A DNA stretch of 64,000 nt from Arthrobacter sp. (GCA_026393275.1 JAPLAM010000028.1:62001-126000); one strand, 5' to 3'. Shown: positions 19,815 to 29,177, counted from the first letter of the stretch. Notes: generated by a model from the sequence alone, not told the origin. Numbers and translations: made by a program.

Positions 19815-21007
19815 GCGCTCTCCTCGGAGGTTTCCGGGGCGGTACCGGCGGGGGCCCGCCCGTCCCGGATGATGTTGGCGACGGCGCCGGCCCGCTGCCG
19901 GACGGAATCGACGTCGGCCGCAGCGGCACCGACGAGGTTGACGTGGCCGATCTTGCGGCCCGGCCGCACGGCTTTGCCGTAGCAGTGCACCTTGGCGGCC
20001 GGTTCGCTGGCCAGGGCTGCGGGGTAGGCGGAGAACAGGTTTTGGTTCGCGCCGCCGAGGAAGTTCTTCATGACCACGACGGGTCCGAGCAGTTCGGTGG
20101 CCCCCAGGGGCAGGTTCAGGATGGCGCGCAGGTGCTGTTCGAACTGGCTCGTGACCGAGCCGTCCTGCGTCCAGTGACCGGTGTTGTGCGGCCGCATGGC
20201 GAGTTCGTTGATCAGGAAGCCGGCGCCGACGCCCGGCGTTTCGAACATTTCCACGGCCATGACACCCGTGACGCCGAGCTCGTTGGCGATCCTGACCGCG
20301 GCGTCCTCGGCCGCGGCGGCGACCTCCAGCGGGATGTCCAGGGCGGGGGCGATGACTTCGTCGCAGACGCCGGCCACCTGGATGGTGTGCACCACGGGCC
20401 ACGCCCGGGTTTCGCCGTCGGGCGTCCGGGCGACCATCGCCGAGAGCTCACGGCTGAACTCCACCTTGGCTTCGGCCAGCAGCGGCGACATCGCCTCGAA
20501 CCAGTCCGCCGAGTCCGCGGCGTCCGCGGCGGAGGCCACGATCCGAACCCCCTTGCCGTCATAGCCGCCGCGGGGCGTCTTCAGCACCACGGGCCAACCG
20601 GCGCCGTCCCCGAAAGCGACCAGGGCGTCGACGTCGGCCACGGCGGCCCAGCGCGGGTTGGGAAGCTCCAGCCGGTCGATCGCGGCACGCATCACCAGCT
20701 TGTCCTGGGCGTTGACCAGCGCGTCGGGGCCCGGGTGGACGTTGACCCCGGCGTCGATCAGGGCACGCAGGTGACCGGTGGGGACATGCTCATGGTCAAA
20801 GGTGAGCACGTCCAGCCCGCGGGAGAACTCCAGCAGCTGGTCAAGGTCGGTGTAGTCGCCGACCGGGGCCGTGGCCACGGCAGCGACGGCGGAGACGTCT
20901 TCAGCCTCGGCCAGGACGCGGAGTTCGAAGCCGAGGGCGGTGGCGGCCGGGGCCATCATGCGGGCAAGCTGGCCGCCGCCAACCACCCCGATTACAGGAA
21001 AAGTCAC
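19811..21007 (-). CDS. purK: 5-(carboxyamino)imidazole ribonucleotide synthase
   Basis: A 398-residue ATP-grasp enzyme carboxylating AIR to N5-CAIR using bicarbonate. The N-terminus [15 protein letters not shown] is the family glycine motif. ATP-grasp features include [26 protein letters not shown] and [19 protein letters not shown] at 21007 is chosen because TAGGCT lies seven bases upstream and the conserved N-terminus begins just after it. A longer open frame up to 21070 adds no conserved sequence. It is the first gene of a purK-purE-LCP-manA-femX run; the carbonic anhydrase in this window could supply bicarbonate. Confidence 0.95.
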   Translation of the reverse strand: MTFPVIGVVGGGQLARMMAPAATALGFELRVLAEAEDVSAVAAVATAPVGDYTDLDQLLEFSRGLDVLTFDHEHVPTGHLRALIDAGVNVHPGPDALVNAQDKLVMRAAIDRLELPNPRWAAVADVDALVAFGDGAGWPVVLKTPRGGYDGKGVRIVASAADAADSADWFEAMSPLLAEAKVEFSRELSAMVARTPDGETRAWPVVHTIQVAGVCDEVIAPALDIPLEVAAAAEDAAVRIANELGVTGVMAVEMFETPGVGAGFLINELAMRPHNTGHWTQDGSVTSQFEQHLRAILNLPLGATELLGPVVVMKNFLGGANQNLFSAYPAALASEPAAKVHCYGKAVRPGRKIGHVNLVGAAAADVDSVRQRAGAVANIIRDGRAPAGTAPETSEESA

Positions 21008-21020
21008 GTCTACCAGCCTA
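21005..21020 (-). promoter_or_regulatory. Leaderless promoter of purK
   Basis: On the minus strand TAGGCT (21020-21015) is followed by seven bases and GTG (21007-21005). It would drive the purK-purE-LCP-manA-femX run. Confidence 0.5.
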
Positions 21021-21123
21021 CCGAAAACCTCACAGGAACCGGCCGCCGCGCGCCCGGCTCCCCGAAACACCGGCTATATTGCTGCGAATTTTGCTGCTAA
21101 TTGACGGGATGTGGGTCCCGGAT

Positions 21124-21166
21124 TAGCGCCGGCTGGGGGCGTACACCCGGGAAACGGCGCTAAAAT
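21124..21166 (+). promoter_or_regulatory. Inverted repeat and -10 region before gtrA
   Basis: TAGCGCC (21124-21130) and GGCGCTA (21156-21162) are perfect inverted arms 25 bases apart. The right arm overlaps a TAAAAT -10-like hexamer (21161-21166), so binding there could control gtrA. Confidence 0.35.
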
Positions 21167-21213
21167 AGGCAGTCGGCCATCTGGCCAACAGATTCAAAAG
21201 GCCACGGAGGGTC

Positions 21214-21777
21214 ATGATTAACACACTTGCGGACCGTCTGCGCGGCCTTGCCTCGCTCTTCTGGCGCGAGGTGGCGAAGTTCGGTGCCGTCGGCGGTGTC
21301 GCGTTCGTCATCGACAACGGCCTGACCTACTTCCTGATGCACGGCGCCATGTCCGACAGCGAAGCCAAGGCCCGTTTCGTCGGGGCCACCGTCGCCACGG
21401 TCTTCTCCTGGATCGCGAACCGCTTCTGGACGTTCCGCCACCGCCGCCAGGCCAACGTGCTGCGGGAATTCATGATGTTCGTGCTTATTAACGGCATTGG
21501 CATCGGCATCTCCACCGGCCTCACCGCCCTCGCCAAATACGGCATGGGCATCACGGACAAAAACATGCTCTTCTCGGCCGGCATTGTCGGCATCCTCGTC
21601 GCCACGGTGGTGCGGTTCTTCGCCTACCGCTTTCTGGTCTTCAACAAGGAACTCGACGACGAGCCGGAGTTCTCGCACGACCACGAGATCATCGACCGGC
21701 CGCTGCACACTAAGCCGGGCGTCACGGTGCCGGAGCAGGGTGCCGCGCATCCGGGAGTTCCCGACGCCAAGTCCTAG
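21214..21777 (+). CDS. GtrA family membrane protein
   Basis: A 187-residue protein with four membrane segments, beginning VAKFGAVGGVAFVIDNGLTYFL and including the conserved NRFWTFRHRRQANVLREF loop. GtrA proteins are thought to help translocate polyprenyl-linked sugars during glycan modification. The last 45 residues form a hydrophilic tail. The start is ATG with GGAGGG upstream. A GtrA gene beside purEK is recalled from M. tuberculosis (Rv3277), which supports conserved context. Confidence 0.88.
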   Translation: MINTLADRLRGLASLFWREVAKFGAVGGVAFVIDNGLTYFLMHGAMSDSEAKARFVGATVATVFSWIANRFWTFRHRRQANVLREFMMFVLINGIGIGISTGLTALAKYGMGITDKNMLFSAGIVGILVATVVRFFAYRFLVFNKELDDEPEFSHDHEIIDRPLHTKPGVTVPEQGAAHPGVPDAKS

Positions 21778-21861
21778 GCAGCGCCGGGACGGCCCCGACA
21801 ACCCGGGCCGAATCAACAGGCGGCCGGCCACGTCCGGGCTCCCGCCCTCTTAAAGAGGCTT

Positions 21862-22566
21862 TCAGTGCCCGTGGACGCGCTCGTCGCTGAGCAGCCGCTC
21901 CGTCACCGCGACGTCCGGGTGCACCAGCACCACCGAGCCGTCACTCTTCCACGCGCCCAAGGACTCCGCCAACGCCGCCGCCAGGCCGTCGCCGGCTTTA
22001 ACCAGGAGCCGAAGTCCGTCCTCGTGGGCCGCGGCGAAACCGTCCAGCAGATCGCCGTGGGTGTGCACGGCGCCGCCGGCGGCCCGGACGGCGCGGCGGC
22101 CGGCCTCGGGTTCCACATGCGGCATGAAGACGTCGCCGTGGGAGCGCACCTCGGCGGCGTAGTCCACGACGCCGGAGGGCAACCCGCCCTGCCAGCGCAT
22201 CGCCAGAGCAGGCAGCGCCACCGCGATGACGGCGTCGAAGGCTCCCGCTGCCGCGCCGGGGCCGGGCTCCGCGGTGGCGAGCAGATCGGCGTCCGCGGCA
22301 TCGAACACCACCTCCATGCCGAGCTGCCACGCGGCCAGCGCGAGGACCACCGACTTCCAGTGCGCGGGCAGGTCCAGGCGGAGCCGGGTTCCCGGTTCCG
22401 CGTCCAGCTCATCCTGCAGCAGGTTGCTGGTCTTGGCCACCCAGTTGTCCAGCACCCGGCCGGAAAGTTCCACGCGTTCGGCGTCCGGTCCGTACCAGGT
22501 CAACCGCGGGGACGTGGACGCGCCGGAACGCAGGGCTGTCATCAGTTCGATTGCCGGGATGCTCAT
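21862..22566 (-). CDS. TIGR03089 family protein (acyl-adenylate synthetase-like remnant)
   Basis: A 234-residue protein resembling the N-terminal part of AMP-forming acyl-CoA synthetases (LTWYGPDAERVELSGRVLDNWVAKTSNLL) but without the AMP-binding YTSGTTG-type motif. The family is actinobacterial and uncharacterised; M. tuberculosis Rv3268, next to an LCP gene, belongs to it (recalled). Lack of the adenylation motif argues against ligase activity. A CAAGAT hexamer lies six bases before the ATG on the minus strand, so it may be leaderless. Confidence 0.8.
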   Translation of the reverse strand: MSIPAIELMTALRSGASTSPRLTWYGPDAERVELSGRVLDNWVAKTSNLLQDELDAEPGTRLRLDLPAHWKSVVLALAAWQLGMEVVFDAADADLLATAEPGPGAAAGAFDAVIAVALPALAMRWQGGLPSGVVDYAAEVRSHGDVFMPHVEPEAGRRAVRAAGGAVHTHGDLLDGFAAAHEDGLRLLVKAGDGLAAALAESLGAWKSDGSVVLVHPDVAVTERLLSDERVHGH

Positions 22567-22915
22567 GCTTTCATCTTGCCACGGCCCCGCGCACGGTGAT
22601 CTCGGTCATAGCGACACCCGGCGTTTGATTTTGCGGTGGAGGACGGCCACCGGAAATTTCCCTAAAAGTCAACAAAAATCGTCGAAAGTGCTCAGTGCAC
22701 TGATGAATTTGGCGGTACCGAAGGGAAGTTCCGAAAAATCCCGGGCGTGGCGTGGACCGATATTTGCGTCGACCGTGATTATTATCCCCGCTGCGGCTTG
22801 ACTCCCGGATACTTACACACGTGTAATTAGGTATCGAAAGCCAATGCGCATCAGCCGGCACACAACCGAGTGTCCGAGGGTCAGGCAAAGGCTGCAAATC
22901 AGAGAGGGAACGCCA
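22567..22915. other. Regulatory gap upstream of whiB
   Basis: This 349-bp stretch is less GC-rich than its surroundings and has no convincing gene. It includes a perfect TCAGTGCACTGA palindrome (22692-22703) and the whiB promoter region described separately. Confidence 0.6.
22798..22827 (+). promoter_or_regulatory. whiB promoter with overlapping inverted repeat
   Basis: TTGACT (22798-22803) and TGTAAT (22822-22827) are spaced by 18 bases. TTACAC (22813-22818) and GTGTAA (22821-22826) form an inverted repeat that covers the spacer and -10, so a bound repressor would occlude the promoter. The leader to the ATG is about 80 bases. Confidence 0.55.
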
Positions 22916-23461
22916 ATGGGGCTTGCAGAGCGTATCCATGAAGATGAAGTCGTCGCCGGCCAGGCGACGGCAAAGTACCGTTCACGCGGCGTGCCCAGTG
23001 ACTGGTACTTGGACCCGGCCGATCCGGACGCCGCTGAGCGGTACAACGACCACACCCAGGATTCGCTGCAGGACCAGGCCACGGCCTTCCTCGCGGCCCA
23101 TGAAGCTTTGCTGGCCGGGAATCCGGAGCCGGACAATGATCCGCTCGATCCGCCAATGGAACTGCAGACCCTGCACCCCGGAACCACCGCCCAGCCGGTG
23201 TGGATCGGCTTGCCCGCCCGGCAGGACTTCGACGATGAAGGCGAGCTGGGATGGCAGACGGATGCGCTTTGTGCACAAACCGACCCGGAGGCCTTCTTCC
23301 CGGAAAAGGGAGGCTCCACGCGCGACGCCAAGAAGGTGTGCGGGGCGTGCAACGTGCGTTCACAGTGCCTGGAATATGCCTTGTCCAACGACGAGCGCTT
23401 CGGCATCTGGGGCGGCCTCTCCGAGCGGGAACGCCGCCGGCTTAGGAAGCGGGCAGTCTAA
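22916..23461 (+). CDS. WhiB-family iron-sulfur transcription factor
   Basis: A 181-residue redox-responsive regulator that binds a [4Fe-4S] cluster through C119, C142, C145 and C151 (C-x22-C-x2-C-x5-C). The family turn GIWGGLSERERRRLRKR follows, where the basic tail contacts DNA or sigma factor. The first 115 residues are a long acidic extension typical of WhiB2-like proteins, which control septation in mycobacteria and streptomycetes. The ATG at 22916 has GAGAGGGAA just upstream; an earlier in-frame ATG at 22844 lacks a site. The stop overlaps the likely start of the glycosyltransferase. Confidence 0.93.
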   Translation: MGLAERIHEDEVVAGQATAKYRSRGVPSDWYLDPADPDAAERYNDHTQDSLQDQATAFLAAHEALLAGNPEPDNDPLDPPMELQTLHPGTTAQPVWIGLPARQDFDDEGELGWQTDALCAQTDPEAFFPEKGGSTRDAKKVCGACNVRSQCLEYALSNDERFGIWGGLSERERRRLRKRAV

Positions 23462-23490
23462 TTCTTCAAGAAGTACAAGTCACCGCCGTC

Positions 23491-26400
23491 GTGGTAGCCC
23501 ACGACGGCGGTGACTATCTCCCCAGGACCCTGGCGGCATTGGCGGCGCAGACGCGGCCGGCGGATGTGGTCATCGGGGTCGACACCGGCTCCCGCGACCA
23601 CTCGGCGGCCCTGCTTGCGCAGGCGTTGGGCACGTCGCACGTCACCGTCGTCGAGCAAGCCAAGGGCGGCATGGGCGGAGCCGTCCAGGCCGGCCTGCAG
23701 GCACTCGCGCCCCGGCGCGGAGACGCCGGACCCGCGGACGCCGAATGGATCTGGCTGCTGCACGACGACGCCGCGCCGGCTCCCGAAGCCCTAGCGGAAC
23801 TGTTGCACGCCGTCGAGCGGGCGCCCTCCGTCACCGTGGCCGGCTGCAAGCAGCTGGACTGGCACGCCGGGCGCCGGCTGATCGACGTCGGCCTCTCCAC
23901 CAGCCGCTGGGCCGAGCGCCTGACCCTGATCGAAGCAGACGAACTCGACCAGGGCCAGTACGACGGCCGCAGCGACACCTTTGCCGTTAACTCCGCGGGC
24001 ATGCTGGTCCGCCGCGACGTCTGGGAAGACCTCGGTGGCTTCGACCCCGCGCTTCCCGGCAGCGGTGACGACGTCGACTTCTGCTGGCGCAACAGGCTCG
24101 CCGGCCACCGCGTAGTGGTGGTCCCGAGTGCCAGGATGTTCCACGTCTCGCACCGGCCGCACGCGCAGGGGAACGCGACGGCGGCCCGCAAGGCCCAGGT
24201 CCACCTGCGGCTTAAGCACGCCTCGGCCTGGAAGGTCCCGCTGCACGCCGCCGGCGCCCTCCTCGGCAGCCTCTTCAAACTTGTCCTCAGCGTCGCCGTC
24301 AAGGACCCCGGCCACGGATTCTCGCAGCTGCTGGCGACCCTCGGCGCGCTGGGACGGCCTGTCGCCGTGCTCCGCGGCCGCCGCAACGCGGCCCGCACCC
24401 GGCGCATCCGGCGCTCCGTGATCAAGGGGCTGCAGACGCCCCGGCGCGAGGTCTGGGCGCACCGCCGTTCGCTGATGGAAGCGCTCGGATCGGATGATTC
24501 CGGTGACTTGCCCTCCGCCCATGACCCGCTGGCCGAACAGCCCAGTGGCGATTCCACCGACGATTTCGCGGCCCTGAGCACCACCGAGCGCGGCTGGGTG
24601 GGCAACGGGGCCCTGTTGGCTCTGCTGGTCACCGCCGCGGCCTCGCTCATCGGCCTGCTCAACGTGTTCCGGGCCGACGCCGTGGCCGGCGGGGCGCTGC
24701 TCCCGGTCTCGGCCGGCCTGGGCGACATCTGGAACCACGCCTCCAGCTGGTGGATTGCGCTCGGCGCCGGCCTCCCGGGACACGGCGACCCCTTCGGCTA
24801 CGTGCTCTGGTTGCTCGGCGTTGTTGGTGCCGGCAATGCCAGCGCCGCCATGTCCTGGCTGCTGATCCTTTCGATGCCGTTGTCCGCGCTGGGGGCCTGG
24901 TTCGCGGCCGCGGCGCTGACCCAGCGGCGCCGGCTGCGGCTAGCTGCCGCGTTGGTCTGGGCCGGCGCGCCGGCCCTGCAGGTGGCGCTCAACCAGGGCC
25001 GCCTCGGGTCGCTGATTGCGCACCTGATGATGCCGCTGCTTGTCCTGGCCCTGCTGCGCGCCACCGGCTCCGTGCCCGGCCGCGGACGGTACGCCGTCCC
25101 GGCACCGGGGGAGCGGCGTTTCACCGAGAAGCCTCCGGCCAAGCCGGGCATCAACGGCACCCCGTCCTGGACCGCGGCGGCTGCAGCGGGACTCGCGCTG
25201 GCCGTTGTCACCGCGGCGGCCCCCTCGCTGCTCCTGCCCGCCGTCGTCGTGATCGCACTGTTCGCCGTGCTGCTGGGACGGCGGGGACGCACCCTCTGGT
25301 GGTCGCTGCTGCCGAGCCTGGCCCTGTTCGTCCCGTTTGCTCTCGCTGTCTTGGACCGGCCCCGGGCCCTGCTGGCCGATCCGGGGCTCCCGCTGGGCTT
25401 CGACGCGGCCCCGCTCTGGCAGCAGGCGCTGGGCCAGCCCTTGCGCTTCGAAGCCAGTGCCGGCCTCGCCGGTCTTTCCGTCTTCGGGCCGTCGTCGGTG
25501 CCGTGGGCGCTCCTGCTGGCTCTGCTGCTCGGACTGCCCGTCCTGTTGCTGGCACTGGGCGCGCTCTTCCTTCCGGGCCGGAACGCCAGCCTCCGGCGGC
25601 GGCGGCTGGCCCGCGGCCTCTGGGCCGCCGCAACCTTGATGCTGGCCGGCGGCTGGCTGGCCGGGCACGTCGTCACCGGCGTCGGCGCCGAGGTCATGGT
25701 CACCCCGTTCACCGGCCCGGCCGTGTCCGCCGCGGCGTTCGCGCTGCAGGGAGCGGCCCTGCTCGGCGCCGACGCCCTGCTGGACGCCGCCAAGGCGTCC
25801 GCGGCGGCCGAGCCGGACCGTAAGTCCCTGGCCCGCAGGATCCTCGTTGGCGGCACCGCCGTCACCGCAACGGTCCTCCTGCTTGCCGGCCCGCTGGCCG
25901 GACTCGCCGCCTGGGCAGCGCAAAACGTGCTGCAGTCCGCTTCATCCCCGGCCGCGGTGGCCTCCGACGCCGGTGCCGGCAGCGCCGCAGCGACCGCCGG
26001 CGACGGCGCGCTGGGCCCCCGGCGGCTGGTCCAGGCCAGCAGCGCCCGCACGCTCCCCGCGACGGCGATCGACCGGGGGGAGGGCCCGGAACAGGCCCGG
26101 ACCCTGGTCATCTCCGCCCGGGAGGACGGAACCTTCGCCGCCTCGCTAGAGCGCGGCGCCGGCACCCGGCTGGACGCCCTGGCCGCCGTCGCGTCCGCCC
26201 GCCCGGTCATGGGCGCGCCGGGCAAGGAGACGGTCCGTGAGGACGACGCCGTCGCCGCGACGCTGCGCGGGGTGGTTGCCATGATCGTTGCCGGCCAGGG
26301 CGTGGACCCCCGCGGGCAGCTCGAACGGCTCGGCGTCGGCTTCGTGGTGCTCAAGGCCACGGACAGCGCCACCCAGCTGACGGCCAGCCGGATGGACGCC

Positions 26401-26883
26401 GTCCCCGGCCTCGTGGCTGTCGGCCAGACCGACGTCGGCTGGCTGTGGCGGATCAGTCCGCTGAACCAGCCGGTGATCGAAGCCGCCGACGTCGCCCACC
26501 GCGTCCGGATCGTCGACGGGGCGGGCGCGACCGTCGGGCTGCTGCCGGCGGGTGTCGTCGCGGCCGACGCGGCCGTACCGGCCGGGCCGCCGGGCCGGCT
26601 GGTGGTCCTCGCCGACCGTGCGGATCCAGGCTGGAGCGCCTGGCTCGACGGCCGGCGCTTGACCGCCACCTCCTCGGACTGGGCGCAGGCTTTCACCCTT
26701 CCGGAGCAGGGCGGCCAGTTGAGCATCCGCTACGAAAACCCGTGGGCGCTCTGGACCGGTATCGCGCAGGCCGTCGTGATCGGCCTGACCGTCCTCCTGG
26801 CCATCCCGATGCCCGCCCGGCGCCCGAACACCGGACTGTCCAGGGACGAAGGCTCGCTGCGTAAGGAACACCAGCATGCATGA
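23491..26883 (+). CDS. Large membrane glycosyltransferase, GT2 family N-terminal domain
   Basis: About 1130 residues. The first 230 form a GT-A domain: VVAHDGGDYLPRTLAALAAQ, the metal-binding LLHDDAAP, and FAVNSAGMLVRRDVWEDLGG followed by GDDVDFCWR. Roughly ten or more hydrophobic segments follow from about residue 370 to 820. A soluble extracytoplasmic region comes next, then a final membrane helix near the C-terminus. It probably assembles a lipid-linked wall or capsular glycan. The first canonical start is GTG at 23491, but this would remove the first strand; an upstream ATT at 23461, overlapping the whiB TAA, gives ILQEVQVTAVVVAHDGG and fits the fold better. It overlaps the next gene by eight bases. 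Confidence 0.87.
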   Translation: MVAHDGGDYLPRTLAALAAQTRPADVVIGVDTGSRDHSAALLAQALGTSHVTVVEQAKGGMGGAVQAGLQALAPRRGDAGPADAEWIWLLHDDAAPAPEALAELLHAVERAPSVTVAGCKQLDWHAGRRLIDVGLSTSRWAERLTLIEADELDQGQYDGRSDTFAVNSAGMLVRRDVWEDLGGFDPALPGSGDDVDFCWRNRLAGHRVVVVPSARMFHVSHRPHAQGNATAARKAQVHLRLKHASAWKVPLHAAGALLGSLFKLVLSVAVKDPGHGFSQLLATLGALGRPVAVLRGRRNAARTRRIRRSVIKGLQTPRREVWAHRRSLMEALGSDDSGDLPSAHDPLAEQPSGDSTDDFAALSTTERGWVGNGALLALLVTAAASLIGLLNVFRADAVAGGALLPVSAGLGDIWNHASSWWIALGAGLPGHGDPFGYVLWLLGVVGAGNASAAMSWLLILSMPLSALGAWFAAAALTQRRRLRLAAALVWAGAPALQVALNQGRLGSLIAHLMMPLLVLALLRATGSVPGRGRYAVPAPGERRFTEKPPAKPGINGTPSWTAAAAAGLALAVVTAAAPSLLLPAVVVIALFAVLLGRRGRTLWWSLLPSLALFVPFALAVLDRPRALLADPGLPLGFDAAPLWQQALGQPLRFEASAGLAGLSVFGPSSVPWALLLALLLGLPVLLLALGALFLPGRNASLRRRRLARGLWAAATLMLAGGWLAGHVVTGVGAEVMVTPFTGPAVSAAAFALQGAALLGADALLDAAKASAAAEPDRKSLARRILVGGTAVTATVLLLAGPLAGLAAWAAQNVLQSASSPAAVASDAGAGSAAATAGDGALGPRRLVQASSARTLPATAIDRGEGPEQARTLVISAREDGTFAASLERGAGTRLDALAAVASARPVMGAPGKETVREDDAVAATLRGVVAMIVAGQGVDPRGQLERLGVGFVVLKATDSATQLTASRMDAVPGLVAVGQTDVGWLWRISPLNQPVIEAADVAHRVRIVDGAGATVGLLPAGVVAADAAVPAGPPGRLVVLADRADPGWSAWLDGRRLTATSSDWAQAFTLPEQGGQLSIRYENPWALWTGIAQAVVIGLTVLLAIPMPARRPNTGLSRDEGSLRKEHQHA

Positions 26884-28621
26884 CGACAACGAGGCCGAAA
26901 CGCCTCCTGAACGGCCCGCCGCGACCTCGCCACGCCAGGTCCCGGCCGAGCAGGACAAGCGGGACAGGAGCGGACGGGGCGGCAACGCCAGCGGCGCTGC
27001 CCCCGCCGTCCCGGTCCTGGCCCGGCTGAAAAGCCTTTCCGGGACAGTGGGCGGCATCCTTTCCGCCGTGATGCTCGTTGCGGCCGGCGGCGGCTTGGTG
27101 GCGGCCGCGGCACTGTCACCGCAGGTCCCCGCCAGCAGGCCGCTCGCCGCACCCCTGGCCGCGGTCCCGGCCGGCAGCAGCGTGGGCATTTGCCCCGGAC
27201 CGGCGCGGCTGCTCGAAGGCACTCCGGTGGGCACGGACCCCCAGTTCAGCCCGGAGTCCGCGACCGCCAAGAGCGCTGTCAGTGCCGTCGTGCTCAGCTC
27301 CAGCGCGGGTGAGTTGCCCGGAAGCCGGCTCGCCGCGCTCAGTGGCGGCCCCCTGGTGGAACTGGCCAAGGCCGCCCCGGCGACTGCGCATGCCGCCGCG
27401 ACCCCGGCGCCGGGTCCCGTCTCGACCCCCGCGGTGCGGGCCGGCGTGGTGTTGCAGCGCGCCGTCGACGCTGTCAGCGTGCTCAGCGCGGACGCGCAGG
27501 CAAACCGGCAGCCCGCCGCCGGTGCCGTGATGAGCTATACCGCCACGGACGGGGACCTTCGCGGTACCGCCGCCGCCGCCTGCCAGCGTCCGGCCAACGA
27601 TCTGTGGCTGGTTGGGGCGAACACCGCCGTCGGCCGGACCGCGGTCCTGAACCTCAGCAACGCCTCGGGTACCCCGGCCACCGTCAGCCTGGACCTCTTC
27701 GGCGCCAAGGGGACCATCCAGGCCCCGGGAAGCCGCGGCCTGCTGGTGGCTCCCGGCAGCACCCGGGCCATCATCCTTGCCGGCCTGGCGCCCGGCCAGG
27801 AGCAGTTGAGCGTGCGGGTGCGCAGCACCGGTGGGCCGGTCTCGGCCGTGATCCAGCAGAGTGTGCTTCGCGGACTGACACCCGGCGGCGTGGACTTCAT
27901 TTCGCCGGGAACAGCCCCCGCCACCCGGCAGGTCATTTCGGGCCTGGACCTCCAGGACCCGGCCGGGCTGGCGGCCCTCGCCGCGAAACCCGGCTTCGCC
28001 GACGCCAGACCCTCCCTCCAGATCACCGTTCCGGGCGCCGCCGACGCCGTCGTGGAAGTGAAATTGTTCGGTCGCGACGGGCAGAAACCACTGCCTGGCG
28101 GCGGTGTGGTCACCGCCAAGGCGGGCGCGGTCACGGAAGTTTCGCTCGCGGGTGTGGCGGCGGGCCACTATACGGTCGCGGCCAGCTCGGACGTGTCCTT
28201 TGCCGCCGCCGCCCGCGTCACCCGCGGGCTGAAGGCCGAGGAGGCCGGAGATTTCGCCTGGGCACCTTCATCGGCGAGGCTCGGCAGCCAGCATGTAGTC
28301 CCGGTACCCGCCACCGGCACCCGGTTCCTGATGTTCGGCGCACCGGACGGCCGCGCCACGATCTCTTACACCCCGATCACCGCCGACGGCAAGGTCCGCG
28401 CGACGGCCACCGCCGACATCGCCGGCGGAACCACCGCCTCCGTTCAGATCCCCGGTGACGTGGACGGCTCGCCGCTGGTGGGGTACCTGGTGTCGGCGGC
28501 GGGGGACGCGGCGTACGGAGCCGTGATCCTGGAACAGGACGGCAAGGCGGACATTTCCAGCCTCCCGGTGGCGCCCGGCGCCGCGGGCCAGGAACAAGTC
28601 GTGGTCACCATCGGGTACTAG
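26876..28621 (+). CDS. DUF5719 family membrane-anchored extracytoplasmic protein
   Basis: A 581-residue protein with a charged cytoplasmic N-terminus of about 45 residues, one membrane helix (VGGILSAVMLVAAGGGLVAA, about 59-78) and a large Ala/Gly/Val-rich, beta-strand-like exterior domain. The family has no known activity but is regularly linked to WhiB and the adjacent glycosyltransferase in actinobacteria. It overlaps that gene by eight bases, so the pair is translationally coupled and probably works on the same glycan. Only two cysteines are visible, in the exterior part (GICPG and AACQR). Confidence 0.82.
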   Translation: MHDDNEAETPPERPAATSPRQVPAEQDKRDRSGRGGNASGAAPAVPVLARLKSLSGTVGGILSAVMLVAAGGGLVAAAALSPQVPASRPLAAPLAAVPAGSSVGICPGPARLLEGTPVGTDPQFSPESATAKSAVSAVVLSSSAGELPGSRLAALSGGPLVELAKAAPATAHAAATPAPGPVSTPAVRAGVVLQRAVDAVSVLSADAQANRQPAAGAVMSYTATDGDLRGTAAAACQRPANDLWLVGANTAVGRTAVLNLSNASGTPATVSLDLFGAKGTIQAPGSRGLLVAPGSTRAIILAGLAPGQEQLSVRVRSTGGPVSAVIQQSVLRGLTPGGVDFISPGTAPATRQVISGLDLQDPAGLAALAAKPGFADARPSLQITVPGAADAVVEVKLFGRDGQKPLPGGGVVTAKAGAVTEVSLAGVAAGHYTVAASSDVSFAAAARVTRGLKAEEAGDFAWAPSSARLGSQHVVPVPATGTRFLMFGAPDGRATISYTPITADGKVRATATADIAGGTTASVQIPGDVDGSPLVGYLVSAAGDAAYGAVILEQDGKADISSLPVAPGAAGQEQVVVTIGY

Positions 28622-28679
28622 GCGCGCTCACTATCGGGTACGGGCGGGAGCCCGCGGCGGACCGCATAGCAGCGCCGGC

Positions 28680-29177
28680 TTAGTAGCGGCGGCGGTACAC
28701 CGGGTCCAGGGACTCGGGCGGGACGCCCAGCATCTCGGCCGTGCGCTCCACGACGACGTCGTGCACGAGATCCTGGAGTTCGTCACGGCTGCTGCACGCG
28801 TGCTCCACGACCCGCCGGTAGAGCGTGATCACGGGGCCCTCCTCCGCCGTGGCCGGCGTGTAGGCGCCCATCGGCGCCGGCGTGCCGTCGGCCACGAGCA
28901 GCTCGAGTCCCGGTGGGATTTCTTCCACGGCAAAGCGGACGCCGTCCAGTGGCTTGCCCCAGATATCGTGCAGCCGTTGGGCCGAATCCAGGACAAAGTC
29001 ATCGAAACGGTCGGAACGGGTCCGGTAGCCGGGCAGCGTGGGGAGCATCAGCTCGCCGCGCAGGCCGCGACCATGCCGGTTCCTGCGGCGTTGCCGAAAG
29101 CTCTTGCCCTGCGAGGTGCCGCCGGCGGGGTCAGCCAACCGGACCGTAAAGCCGGGATCTTGGTGCGATGACTGCAT
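28680..29177 (-). CDS. Metallopeptidase family protein (zincin-like) with non-canonical active site
   Basis: A 165-residue protein of the small zincin-like metallopeptidase family. The Arg-rich N-terminus of 40 residues precedes the domain (FDDFVLDSAQRLHDIWGKPLDGVRFAVEEIP). Where classical members have HExxHxxG, this one reads VHDVVVERTAEMLG, with only H139 and E145 left, so zinc binding as in classical enzymes is doubtful. The actinobacterial branch (for example Rv3259, recalled) shares this altered motif, so this is a subgroup trait rather than a local mutation. It diverges from DUF3499, a linkage conserved in actinobacteria. Confidence 0.82.
   Translation of the reverse strand: MQSSHQDPGFTVRLADPAGGTSQGKSFRQRRRNRHGRGLRGELMLPTLPGYRTRSDRFDDFVLDSAQRLHDIWGKPLDGVRFAVEEIPPGLELLVADGTPAPMGAYTPATAEEGPVITLYRRVVEHACSSRDELQDLVHDVVVERTAEMLGVPPESLDPVYRRRY

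Noticed and set aside
19815-20402. In-frame upstream extension of purE
   Set aside because: The extension lies wholly inside purK in another frame; purE homologs begin near the GTG at 19814, which has a ribosome site.
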